From Flavobacterium sp. JAD_PAG50586_2 (lineage in GTDB: Bacteria; Bacteroidota; Bacteroidia; Flavobacteriales; Flavobacteriaceae), in assembly GCA_023213215.1 (NCBI GenBank), contig CP096136.1, positions 1,116,001-1,180,000 on the forward strand: a stretch of 64,000 bases of DNA, in the 5' to 3' direction. This document shows positions 27,131 to 36,273 of the stretch, in pieces (positions within the stretch are counted from its first letter, which is position 1; the number at the start of each line of letters is the position of its first letter). The notes beneath the pieces were generated by a model, which saw nothing but the letters and a program-made list of their open reading frames with translations, was not told the DNA's origin and made no database searches. The translations under genes were made by a program, and so were the position numbers.

Positions 27131-27520
27131 TAAACCGATATTGCAATGTTTAAACTCCTTTTGGAATATTCTAAACCCATATTAGAACAGTTTAAACTCG
27201 TTTTCGAATAATCTAAACCCGTATAAGAATAGTCTAACCCCGGATTAGAACAGTTTAAACTCGTATAAGAACATGCTAAACTCGTATAACATTAGTCTAA
27301 ACTAGTTTTCGAATCATCTAAACCCGTATTAGAGTAGTTTAAACCCGTATAAGGATATGCTAAACTCGTATAACAATAATCTAAACCGAACAAACAATAG
27401 TCTAAACAGAATAAGCTTTCCCTAAACAGATTTTGACAGGGGTTAAACAGAAATTTGAATTGTTTAAACAGATTTCAAAACAGTTTAAACTGAAATTGAA
27501 ACTTTCTAAACGAAAATTAA
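27131..27520. repeat. Nineteen-unit 21-bp phased TAAAC array
   Basis: TAAAC (once TAACC) begins units at 27131, 27151, 27172 and then every 21 bases to 27403, then 27423, 27444, 27465, 27486 and 27507. Sixteen of eighteen intervals are 21 bases and two are 20. Units 3-13 follow TAAACyCGTATwAGAA or TAAACTCGTTTTCGAA; units 14-19 change to TAAACAGAwwTT. The array fills the gap between convergent genes ending at 27064 and 27526. The bases at 27065-27130 show nothing else. Confidence 0.9.
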
Positions 27521-27525
27521 AGGAA

Positions 27526-28002
27526 CTACTCCGATTTAATAATCACCGGTAACACAAACTGTGTCTTTACCGGAATTCCTCTTTTGATGGCCGGATTTAC
27601 TTTTGGGAAGTCGATTAAGCGCGCGTGTAGGATGCTGTCTATTTTTATAGTGTCGTAGGCTACAGAATCTTTTGGAAATTGGGGCTCAAAAGCCATGGTT
27701 GCATTGGGAAAAACAGTCACCTTTACTTCAATAGTATCCAATTGTGGGAACATAATGGCCAGTGTATCCACTGCAAGTTTTTGTTGGATTTCTGATGCCA
27801 GGAATTCGAAGAAACACTGTTTTTGCTGTTCAACATCGGTTAGCTTTTCGCAATTGCCAATAGAAGGATATTCGTCGACTTCATTCCAATTGATTTCCTT
27901 CAGCTGTTTATCGAGCAACTCCTGTTCAGATGGAACCTTCTTTTCGAAGTACTGACAGGACTGAAGCAGCAACAGTAATGCTATTGGGAAGAGTTTTTTC
28001 AA
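27526..28002 (-). CDS. Lipoprotein with TonB-like C-terminal motif
   Basis: A 158-residue predicted lipoprotein (LLLLLQSCQYF, Cys near residue 16). The middle is acidic and helical (SEQELLDKQLKEINWNEVDEYPSI) with a CEKL/QQKQC cysteine pair. The C-terminus (DFPKVNPAIKRGIPVKTQFVLPVIIKSE) resembles the strand end of TonB-C domains that contact outer-membrane partners. Function unknown. It follows another small secreted protein on the same strand by 3 bases, so the two are probably one transcript. Its 3' end meets the 21-bp array. Confidence 0.65.
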   Translation of the reverse strand: MKKLFPIALLLLLQSCQYFEKKVPSEQELLDKQLKEINWNEVDEYPSIGNCEKLTDVEQQKQCFFEFLASEIQQKLAVDTLAIMFPQLDTIEVKVTVFPNATMAFEPQFPKDSVAYDTIKIDSILHARLIDFPKVNPAIKRGIPVKTQFVLPVIIKSE

Positions 28003-28005
28003 AAT

Positions 28006-28373
28006 TTACTTTTTGGAATTTAAATAATCAGAATAATTTTTATCAAACCATTCCTGTTTGGCCCGTTGAGACTCGTCTTTCTGGTCTTTGTACAGAAGGC
28101 CTAGTTTTTCGGAGTAGATTGCAATTTTGATGGTATAGGTATAAAATTCTTCCTGGGTAAGCGTTAGTGATGCATCTCTTTGCTTTTTGAAAAAATCTAA
28201 AAACAAAGTATCAAAATCCTTCTTATCATAGGCCTGAACTTCCTTTTTGTATTTTTTATAAAAAGTTTCCTTGAGCTGAGCGTCTGGATTGTTTTTTTTT
28301 CTTGTGCAGATAAAGAGGTAGCTGCAGCAAAAAGCATAAAAGCAAAAAGAAATATTTGGGTTGTTTTCTTCAT
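28006..28373 (-). CDS. Small secreted helical protein (one-base frameshift)
   Basis: Not recognised. With one A restored in the A9 run (28292-28300 on the plus strand), translation from the ATG at 28373 gives a signal peptide (KKTTQIFLFAFMLFAAATSLSAQ) followed directly by EKKNNPDAQLKETFYKK and a helical body, 122 residues in all. Without the correction the secreted form disappears, which supports a sequence error. It lies 3 bases upstream of the lipoprotein gene. Confidence 0.65.
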
Positions 28374-28415
28374 AATAGCTCAAAAGTAATAAAAAAAATG
28401 AAAGTTCCTAAAAGC

Positions 28416-28449
28416 AAAAAAGCCATCCACAATAAAGTGGAAAGCTTTT
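28416..28449 (-). terminator. Terminator-like hairpin of a possible small RNA
   Basis: On the minus strand AAAAGC-CCAC / GTGG-GGCTTTTTT forms an interrupted stem with a U tract. It is not adjacent to any annotated 3' end. Upstream on that strand lie two further hairpins (GCTACGA/TCGTAGC and ACTCA/TGAGT), so a small transcript from about 28560 is possible. Confidence 0.45.
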
Positions 28450-28598
28450 CATTGGTCTAACTACTAAACCGCGCTACGAGTTACAAAGTCGTAGCAAAAC
28501 AACACAACTAATTTTGAATGACTCACTTAAAGCATTGAGTGCATTTCATTTGCTTTTTTGGGAGCCTAAAATGGACTTAAAAAAATCCTTTTTTGGGC

Positions 28599-28628
28599 AA
28601 AAAAGCACTTTGTTTCCAAAGTGCTTTT
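28599..28628 (-). terminator. Terminator of tRNA-Asp
   Basis: AAAAGCACTTT / AAAGTGCTTTT hairpin, just 3' of the leftward tRNA, followed by TTTTTTG. Confidence 0.8.
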
Positions 28629-28638
28629 CCCAATTTCG

Positions 28639-28712
28639 CGGTCTGGACGGGACTCGAACCCGCGACCCCATGCGTGACAGGCATGTATTCTAACCAACTG
28701 AACTACCAAACC
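28639..28712 (-). tRNA. tRNA-Asp (anticodon GTC)
   Basis: A 74-nt cloverleaf with acceptor GGTTTGG / CCAGACC (one G-T pair) and discriminator G. The anticodon stem CATGC / GCATG encloses CTGTCAC with anticodon GTC. The T-arm GCGGGTTCGAGTCCCGT is intact. CCA is not encoded. Confidence 0.95.
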
Positions 28713-28797
28713 TCTGCGTTATTGCGGTTGCAAATATACAATGGTTTTTGTAATCTGCAAGTGTTTTTTGTTAAAAATAACTTTATCCAAAAATATA

Positions 28798-29724
28798 TTA
28801 TCCAAACATTTGTTTTTCAACTAAGTATGTAGTCAAAATCTTTTCGAAACTTTCTTCCACAGCCACCGGAACATACTTGATTCGGTTTTGTGCACAAGTC
28901 ATTGCTAAGGTTTTGAAGTAACTGCTTACCTTTTCCTCATATACCTCCTTAATGGTATCTGCAAAAATATTGATTTGTTCTCCCGTTTCTAAGTCGATGA
29001 ATTTCCTTGGCGTATTGTCGAAATCGAAATTGACTTCGGTTTTTTTATCAATTACATGAAAGACAACGACTTTGTGTTTGTTGTGTTTTAAATGTTGTAG
29101 CGCATTGAAAAGTGCTTCATTATTAGACGTTTGAAACATATCGGTAAACAAGACAATCATCGAACGGCGGTGGATTTTTTCGGCAATCTGGTGCAAGAAA
29201 GTAACGGTATCTGTGCTTTTTGAAACTTTCGGATTCTCTAAAAGATCTTCGAGCTTGCTTAAAATCATTCGGTGATGACGGTCACTTCCTTTTTCGGGAG
29301 CATAATATTCATAGGTGTCTGAGTATACACTTAGGCCAACGGCATCTCTCTGTTTTTTCAACAGATTCATTAAAACGGCTGATGCTAAAACCGAAAAACC
29401 GATTTTATTATGATAAAACTGTTCCTCACTTTTTAGCTTTGGATAATGCATTGAAGAGGAGTTGTCGATAATCAGGTGACAGCGGAGATTGGTTTCTTCC
29501 TCGTATTTTTTGGTATACAACCTGTCTGTCTTGGCAAATAATTTCCAATCGATATGCTTGGTGCTTTCGCCGGAATTGTAGACTTTATGCTCGGCAAATT
29601 CGGCAGAAAAACCGTGAAAAGGCGATTTGTGCATTCCGGAAATGAATCCTTCTACCACTTGGTTGGCCAGCAATTCGAGATGCTTGAAACCGGATATGAC
29701 TTCTTTTTGTTCTTCAATCTTCAT
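28798..29724 (-). CDS. DUF58 domain-containing protein
   Basis: A 308-residue cytoplasmic protein of the DUF58/BatA-associated family. The signature FAEHKVYNSGESTKHIDWKLFAKTDRLYTKKYEEE is followed by LIIDNSSSMHY, a DxSxS MIDAS-like motif of a von Willebrand A fold. Such proteins usually pair with a MoxR-type AAA+ ATPase and act in cofactor insertion or stress responses. No MoxR gene is next to it here. The upstream region holds an 8-bp tandem repeat against a -7 box. Confidence 0.85.
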   Translation of the reverse strand: MKIEEQKEVISGFKHLELLANQVVEGFISGMHKSPFHGFSAEFAEHKVYNSGESTKHIDWKLFAKTDRLYTKKYEEETNLRCHLIIDNSSSMHYPKLKSEEQFYHNKIGFSVLASAVLMNLLKKQRDAVGLSVYSDTYEYYAPEKGSDRHHRMILSKLEDLLENPKVSKSTDTVTFLHQIAEKIHRRSMIVLFTDMFQTSNNEALFNALQHLKHNKHKVVVFHVIDKKTEVNFDFDNTPRKFIDLETGEQINIFADTIKEVYEEKVSSYFKTLAMTCAQNRIKYVPVAVEESFEKILTTYLVEKQMFG

Positions 29725-29728
29725 AAGT

Positions 29729-29773
29729 CAAATATAGGAATTTGGAAATTTGGAAATTTGGAAATTTGGAAAT
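29729..29773 (-). promoter_or_regulatory. -7 box with adjoining 8-bp tandem repeats
   Basis: TATATTTG (minus strand, 29729-29736) ends 4 bases before the DUF58 ATG. Directly upstream, GGAAATTT (plus strand) is repeated about four and three-quarter times to 29773, the first copy one base short. Copy number changes would alter the distance to any upstream element. Confidence 0.55.
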
Positions 29774-29802
29774 ATTTATGAGGAAAACTACAAAAGTTGT
29801 AT

Positions 29803-29896
29803 TCTAGCCCCGATTGGAGTGGAAATCATTTTGATTATCCTGGAGCAGAGCGGAAGGATAATCAAAATATTGAAGCGGAAAGCGGGAGTGGATTCC
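29803..29896 (-). repeat. Dispersed hairpin repeat, copy R2
   Basis: Read leftward: CCCGCTTTCCGCT, a stem of ATTTTGATTATCC / GGATAATCAAAAT around a 15-base loop, then ATTTCCACTCCAATCGGGGC. The flanks match R1, R3 and R4, but the stem does not. Confidence 0.72.
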
Positions 29897-29922
29897 TTAG
29901 AAAGATAAACGACTGCTCCTGA

Positions 29923-29955
29923 AATAAAAAAAGGCTCAACTTGCGCTGAACCTCT
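29923..29955 (-). terminator. Degenerate duplicate of the thioredoxin terminator
   Basis: Differs at about three positions from the hairpin at 30614-30647 (AAAAAAGGCTCAACTT core). No recognised gene ends immediately upstream; the bases 29956-30200 hold no gene I can support. Confidence 0.45.
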
Positions 29956-30200
29956 TTCGCTAACTAAACTAGTTACTTTTCTTTTAGAACAATCTGACTA
30001 AAGTAACTGTTGATTGTCTTATCCTTGCTTCGGAAACAGCTGTTGGGCTTCCTAAACTTTGCATTTTGACAACTATCTGCTGATTGGAATAAAGTTGCTG
30101 AACAATGCTACCTGAGATTTGGCGTGAAGGCAACCGAGGTATAGCCAGGATATATAGCCCGGTCAAAAAGCCAGATGGAAAACTTTAAGCCACAACCTAA

Positions 30201-30620
30201 AAAAATATACATTTCTTCTTATTTGAGGATACTAAAGCCCATTTTTCGAGCGAGGAAAACTTAAAGATTCTATTTGAAAATCCGGAAAACCTTCAATTGA
30301 ATACTGATGAAAATTACCTAAAAACCATCATTCGGAATTTAACAGGAAACGCTATTAAAGCTTTAAAAGAAATTGAAAATCCAACCATACTCTGGAAAGC
30401 ATGGAAAGAAAACAATCAAACTTACCTATCAATTACCGATAATGGCCCAGGTGCAGGTCAGGAACAATTTAAAGCCTTGTATGACGACAAAGAAGTGGTT
30501 GGGATCAAATCGGGTTTGGGCCTGCATTTAATACGGGATTTGTGCAGAGCGATTGATTGTGAGATTAGTGTTAATAGTAAGCTCACTTCAGGAACTACCA
30601 TTACCCTTAAACTAAAATAA
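30201..30620 (+). pseudogene. 5'-truncated histidine kinase remnant (ATPase domain)
   Basis: An open frame without a start for about 95 bases, following an in-frame stop at 30198. It encodes the catalytic ATP-binding domain only: NLTGNAIKAL (N box), ITDNGPGAG (G1) and GIKSGLGLHLIRDL (G2), then SGTTITL to the stop. The dimerisation His domain and sensor are absent. Any internal start (for example a TTG at 30297) would miss part of the fold. It is bracketed by two near-identical terminator hairpins. Confidence 0.7.
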
Positions 30621-30647
30621 AAAAGGCTCAACTTTCGCTGAGCCTTT
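30614..30647 (-). terminator. Terminator of thioredoxin gene
   Basis: AAAGGCTCA / TGAGCCTTT hairpin with loop CTTTCGC-like bases, followed on the minus strand by TTTTTTA. It lies 20 bases after the thioredoxin stop and also serves as the end of the kinase remnant. Confidence 0.8.
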
Positions 30648-30666
30648 CCAATTCTTTTCCAATTAT

Positions 30667-30987
30667 TTATGCCAATAATGCGTCAATTGCATCCGTATAA
30701 GTTTTCTTTGGTGCTACTCCAACCTGGCGTCCCACTACTTCTCCGTTTTGGAAAACAAGAACTGTTGGAATATTACGAACACCATATTTTGCAGCAAATT
30801 CCTGGTTAGCATCTACGTCAACCTTACCAACTGTTGCTTTTCCTTCATATTCAGTTGCGATTTCGTCAATAACAGGTCCAACCATTCTACATGGTCCACA
30901 CCAGGCTGCCCAAAAATCTACTACTACCGGTTTACTTGATTTCAATACTACTTCATCAAAAGTAGCATCTGTGATTGCTAAAGCCAT
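30667..30987 (-). CDS. trxA: Thioredoxin
   Basis: A 106-residue single-domain thioredoxin with the active site WCGPC in FWAAWCGPCRMVGP (residues about 26-39), the cis-proline loop VRNIPTVLVF and a C-terminal helix. It reduces protein disulfides in the cytoplasm using NADPH through thioredoxin reductase. The gene is monocistronic with its own -7 box and terminator and lies downstream of dnaE on the same strand. Confidence 0.95.
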   Translation of the reverse strand: MALAITDATFDEVVLKSSKPVVVDFWAAWCGPCRMVGPVIDEIATEYEGKATVGKVDVDANQEFAAKYGVRNIPTVLVFQNGEVVGRQVGVAPKKTYTDAIDALLA

Positions 30988-31024
30988 ATCTTTTTATATT
31001 TAAATTATTGTGTTTTATTCATGA

Positions 31025-31032
31025 CAAAATTA
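31025..31032 (-). promoter_or_regulatory. Putative -7 box of trxA
   Basis: On the minus strand TAATTTTG matches TAnnTTTG, 37 bases before the trxA start. No clear -33 element at standard spacing. Confidence 0.4.
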
Positions 31033-31102
31033 GGCATTTTATTTCAGTTAGTTATTTCAAAAAAATCAGTTTTGATTATAAAATTATCATCATAACTGAT
31101 AC

Positions 31103-34100
31103 TTAGTTCAAACTGAATTTAATGTTCATTTTTTCGAGTTCAAACAATAGTTCGTTAGAAATTTTGATTTTAAGTTTCCTACTTGGCAATGAAATCCTGG
31201 TCTTAACGATGCTTTCTTCTTCAACTGACGGAATTTCCAGCTCCACTTCCTCGAGGTTTTCTACATCAAAATTTTCCTCATCAGGAACAGCCATTTTCGG
31301 AGCTAGTTCAGGCATTACCTTTACTTTATCCAATTCTACGATTTCAAAAGTAACTGTATTCTCTCCTTTATTCGATTGGAAAATTGTATTCAGGTGCTGA
31401 ATCGAATTTTGTTGCAAATCGACAATATCCATTTTGATATTTAATTTCTTAGCAAATTGTGGCATTACATCCTGAAGTTGTCGGACGTCTGTAAATTGAA
31501 TCCTTGGGTCTGATTTTTTCCGGTTTCCCGATTTACCCAACCGTCCTTTACCATTACTTTAAAATAAATAAATTGGTTGTTTACCAAAAAATGTCGGTAT
31601 TTAAGATACTCTTCATCAAAAATCCTAAATTCATGGCTTTCATCATATCCTTCGAGCGTAAACATTGCCCAGTCCTTTCCGTTCTTGGCTGTTCTATATT
31701 GGACATTAGTCACAATTCCTGCAAAGGTTAAAGATTTACCGATATAATTTTCCAAATTCTTCAAATTCTCCAATTTGCTGTTGCAGAAATATTTCATTTC
31801 AAAACGATAATCATCCAAAGGATGACCAGAAATATATATTCCGACAACTTCCTTCTCTTTGGCTAATTTTTCCATCGTACTCCATTCCTCGCATGGCGGA
31901 ACAATTGGCTCGGCAATCTGAACATCGCTGCTTTCGCCAAACAAACTTACCTGTGACGAATTCTCATTCTCCTGGAATTTGGAGCCATAACGAACCGCTT
32001 TTTCTAAAAAGGTAATTCCTTCTCCTTCAATATGGAAATACTGTGCCCTGTGCGTGTTTTGGAAACAGTCGAAACCTCCGGCCAAAGCCAAACTTTCGAA
32101 TGCTTTTTTATTCGCTGCTCGCAAGTCTATTTTTTTAGCTAAGTCAAATATCGATTTATAAGGTTCCTCTTTTCTGCTTTGAACAATCGTGTCTACGGCA
32201 TTGGCACCAACGCCTTTCACGGCACCCATTCCGAAACGAACGGCATAATTGTCGTTTACCGTAAATTTATAAAACGACTCATTCACATCGGGACCAAGAA
32301 CTTCCAATCCCATTCGTTTGCATTCTTCCATAAAGAAAGAAACCTGCTTGATATCGTTCATATTATTGGATAAAACTGCCGCCATATATTCTGCCGGATA
32401 ATTGGCTTTTAAATAGGCCGTTTGGTATGCAATCCAGGCGTAGCAAGTTGAGTGTGATTTATTAAATGCATATTCGGCAAATGCTTCCCAGTCTTTCCAT
32501 ATTTTCTCTAATTTATCTGCTGAATGCCCCTTAGTTTCTGCCTGTGAAATGAATTTTGGCTTCATTTTATCCAAAACATCTTTCTGTTTTTTCCCATCGC
32601 TTTACGCAAAACGTCGGCATCACCTTTAGAAAAATCGGCTAATTTTTGGGACAAAAGCATTACCTGTTCCTGATAAACAGTAATTCCATAAGTCTCTTTC
32701 AGCAATTCTTCACAGGCTTCAATATCATAAGTGATTTCTTCTTCGCCGTTTTTACGCTTGATAAAACTTGGTATATAAGCAATCGGTCCAGGACGATACA
32801 AGGCATTCATTGCAATCAGATCACCAAAAACCGTTGGCTTCAATTCCTTCATGTATTTCTGCATTCCGGCACTTTCATATTGGAAAATACCGACCGTTTC
32901 TCCGCGTTGAAAAAGCTCGTATGTTTTTACATCATCAATGGGGAATTCATCCGGATTTATGTCTTTTCCGGTTCTGTATTTTACAAGTTTTACCGTGTCT
33001 TTTATCAAGGTTAGGGTTTTCAATCCCAGGAAGTCCATTTTAAGTAATCCGGCGCTTTCTACAACCGAGTTGTCAAATTGGGTTACGTATAAATCAGAAT
33101 CCTTAGCGGTTGCCACCGGAACGAAATTGGTAATATCGCTTGGCGTGATGATAACGCCACAAGCGTGAATTCCGGTATTCCTAAGGTTTCCTTCCAGGAA
33201 TTTTGCCTGGTTTATGGTATCGGCACACAAGTTTCCTTCTTTGGAAAGTGAAATCAGTTCTTTTACCTTATCGAATTCTTCCGGACGCAGTACTTTTTTG
33301 ATTGTGGCTTCATCTTCAGATAAAAGTCGAGCCAGATTCCATTTAGAAGGCATCATTCCCGGAATCAGTTTAGCCACTTTATCAGCTTCAAAAAGCGGTA
33401 AATCCATAACCCTTGCGGTGTCTCGAATACTCGATTTTGTCGCCATTGTTCCGTAAGTGATGATTTGGGCAACCTGTTTGGAACCGTATTTTTGGATTAC
33501 ATAATCCATTACTTTGCTTCTTCCTTCATCATCAAAATCGATATCAATATCGGGAAGAGACACCCTGTCGGGATTCAGGAAACGCTCAAAAAGTAAATTG
33601 TAAAGCAACGGATCAATATTGGTAATTCCAAGACAATAAGCTACAACAGATCCTGCAGCTGAACCTCTTCCAGGGCCTACGGAAACTCCCATTTTTCGGG
33701 CTTCCGCAATGAAATCCTGAACAATAAGGAAATAACCGGGATAACCTGAATTTTCTATCGTTAATAATTCAAAGTCTATTCGTTCCTTAATTTCCGGAGT
33801 AATTTCAGTATAACGTCTTTCGGCTCCTTTATAAGTCAGATGATGCAGATAATTATTCTCACCACGTTTTCCTTTATCCGACTCATCTTCTGGAACTAAA
33901 AACTCACTCGGTATATCAAATTTGGGAAGTAAAACCTCTCGCGATAAATCGTAAATTTCAATTTTATTGACAATTTCTTCCGTATTTGAAATCGCTTCGG
34001 GCAAATCGTGGAAAAGTTTTTTCATGGCTTCCGCCGATTTGAAATAATATTCCTGGTTATCTAAACCGTAACGATATCCACGTCCGCGTCCAATTGGTGT

Positions 34101-35612
34101 AGACTGTTTTTCACCATCGCGGACACAGAGTAAAATGTCGTGCGCATTTGCATCTTCTTTGTTGATGTAGAAAACGTTGTTGGTTGCGACCGTTTTTACA
34201 TTATGCTTTTTGGCCAAAGCCACCAGTGAAGCATTAACACGATTTTCATCTTCCTGATTGTGGCGCATTAATTCGATGTAGAAGTCATCGGCAAATTCCT
34301 GTTTCCACCAAATTAATGCTTCTTCGGCTTGGTTTTCACCGATATTTAAAATCTTGCTTGGGATTTCACCGTATAAATTCCCAGACAAAATGATGATGTC
34401 TTCTTTGTATTGCTGGATAGTTTTTCTGTCGATTCTGGGTACGTAATAAAATCCTTCGGTATAGGCTATGGAGGATAATTTGGCCAGATTGTGATAGCCT
34501 TTTTTGGTCTTTGCCAGAAAAACGATTTGGTAACCGTTATCCTTTCTGGACTTGTCACTCAAATCATCGCAAACGTAAAACTGACAGCCAACAATAGGCT
34601 TGATAATATTTTCGGTTGGATTTTCCCCGTTTTCCTCTGCGGCTTTATTTTTGGCCTGAGCCGATTTATTATGGTATAAAATATCACGCACAAAATGGAA
34701 AGCGCCCATAAGATTGGCATTATCCGTCATTGCAACGGCAGGCATTTTATTAGCTACTGCTGCCTTGACTAAATCAGCAACACTTATTGTGGATTGCAAA
34801 ACTGAAAATTGGGTATGATTGTGCAGATGTACAAAATCTACATCGGCTAAATTGTGCTGAATTTGCTTTTCTTCAGTTGGGATCGAAACTTCCTCTTTCT
34901 TCTGAAATTGTTTCCTAATTTCTTCTGAAGCTTGTTTCAGGTTGATGTGCTTCAGTCCGATAAGCTGAATTTCCTGAGGATTATGTTTGCTGAATCTTTC
35001 AAAATAATCCGCCGGAACATCTAATTCCTCTTTGGTAAAAACCTGTCTGTTGATTAGTTCTAAAAAGCAACGTGTTGTTGCTTCGACATCGGCAGTTGCA
35101 TTATGCGCTTCCGAAAATGGCGTTCCGAAAAGATATTGGTGTAATTCGGTTAGTGTTGGCAATTTAAATTTTCCACCACGACCACCGGGTAATTTTAAAA
35201 GTGAAGCTGTAACTTCGGTACAGGTATCTAAAATTGGCATCGAACTCATTGGTGACTGAACTCCCATTCGATGGAATTCACAACCCATGATATTGACATC
35301 AAAACCTAAATTCTGACCCACAATAAATTTTGCTTTCGATAAAGCGATATTGAATTTCTCTAAAACTTCCTGCAGTGAAACGCCCTGTTGTTGCGCTAAT
35401 TCTGTTGAAATTCCGTGAATTCTTTCGGCATCAAAAGGAATATTAAATCCTTCGGGCTTTATCAAATAATCCTGATGCTCAATAAGATTTCCTAACTCAT
35501 CATGAAGCTGCCATGCAATCTGGATGCATCTGGGCCAATTATCAGTATCTGTAATTGGCGCTGACCAGTTTCTTGGCAAACCAGTGGTTTCGGTATCAAA
35601 AATTAGGTACAT
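31103..35612 (-). CDS. dnaE: DNA polymerase III alpha subunit fused to an N-terminal exonuclease (two one-base frameshifts)
   Basis: Replicative polymerase. Residues 1-200 form a DEDDh exonuclease (FDTETTGL at the start, NATADVEAT near the end), that is, a proofreading epsilon domain fused to alpha. A PHP domain (VHLHNHTQFSVLQST) and the polymerase core follow, with GPGRGSAAGS and the catalytic PDIDIDFDDEGR. An OB fold (LTFAGIVTNVQYRTAKNG) precedes the C-terminal tail. Missing bases in T6 runs at 32587-32592 and 31514-31519 split it into three frames. Restoring them gives GKKQKDVLDKMKPKF and ETGKKSDPRIQF and a 1503-residue protein. An essential gene would not be truly broken. Confidence 0.92.
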
Positions 35613-35717
35613 GTTTTTTAGTAATTAGGAAAAAGGCAATAGCCAAAAGTGAGTTCAAGAATGAAAACAAATTTACATTTTAGAGCCCGAAAAAAGAATT
35701 TTAGTTATCAACAAAAA

Positions 35718-35756
35718 ACAAAAAAGCCATTTCAATTGAAATGGCTTTTAAATGTT
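35718..35756 (-). terminator. Terminator after the RRM protein gene
   Basis: AAAAGCCATTTC / GAAATGGCTTTT with a 4-base loop and a flanking A/T tract. Downstream of the RRM gene on the minus strand. Confidence 0.85.
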
Positions 35757-35771
35757 TATTTAGAATGTAGA

Positions 35772-36143
35772 TTAGTATCTTCCTCTATCTCCACCACCGC
35801 TGCTTCTGTCATTGTATCCACCACCGCGAGAGTTTCCACCACCACCGTAACCACCACCTCCGCCTGAACGGTTGTTGTTAAAGGTTCTTCTTTCACCTTC
35901 TGGTTTTGGCTCAGATTTATTCACTACGATTGTACGTCCTTCTACTGTTGCACCGTTTAATTCGTCGATAGCTTTTTGAGCTTCTTCGTCATTAGACATT
36001 TCAACAAAACCAAATCCTTTACTTCTTCCAGTAAATTTATCGGTAATAATTTTAACAGAGTCAACTGTTCCATAAGCCTCAAAAGACTCTCTTAAATCTG
36101 CTTCGTCAATACTGAACGGAAGACTTCCAACAAAAATGTTCAT
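35772..36143 (-). CDS. RRM-type RNA-binding protein with Gly-rich tail
   Basis: A 123-residue protein. One RNA recognition motif occupies residues 1-80 with RNP2 (IFVGSL) and RNP1 (SKGFGFVEM), the aromatic residues in place. A disordered Gly/Arg/Ser tail follows (GGGGGYGGGGNSRGGGY). Such Rbp proteins are common in Bacteroidota and bind single-stranded RNA, often in the cold-shock response. It probably has its own promoter and terminator. Confidence 0.9.
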   Translation of the reverse strand: MNIFVGSLPFSIDEADLRESFEAYGTVDSVKIITDKFTGRSKGFGFVEMSNDEEAQKAIDELNGATVEGRTIVVNKSEPKPEGERRTFNNNRSGGGGGYGGGGNSRGGGYNDRSSGGGDRGRY

Positions 36144-36273
36144 ATAATTTATTTAAAATTCGAACACAAATGTAGTTTAAAAAAAATGTAAACTGCTATT
36201 AATTTGGACTTTATTATATTATTAACAAAAAAACCATCCTAAGACGGCTTTAAATAAAATAGTTAATCCAAAA

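Noticed and set aside
27131..27510. Repeat-protein gene on the minus strand (heptapeptides like YTGLDYS)
   Set aside because: The frame is interrupted by stops and by the two 20-base units, and no start or homologous full-length protein is seen.
27131..27520. CRISPR array
   Set aside because: The period is 21 bases with only five constant bases per unit. There are no distinct repeat and spacer lengths, no leader and no cas genes.
29984..30166. Possible 60-residue protein on the minus strand
   Set aside because: It has only a TTG start, low-complexity Ser/Gln composition, no signal or domain, and no conserved context I can recognise.
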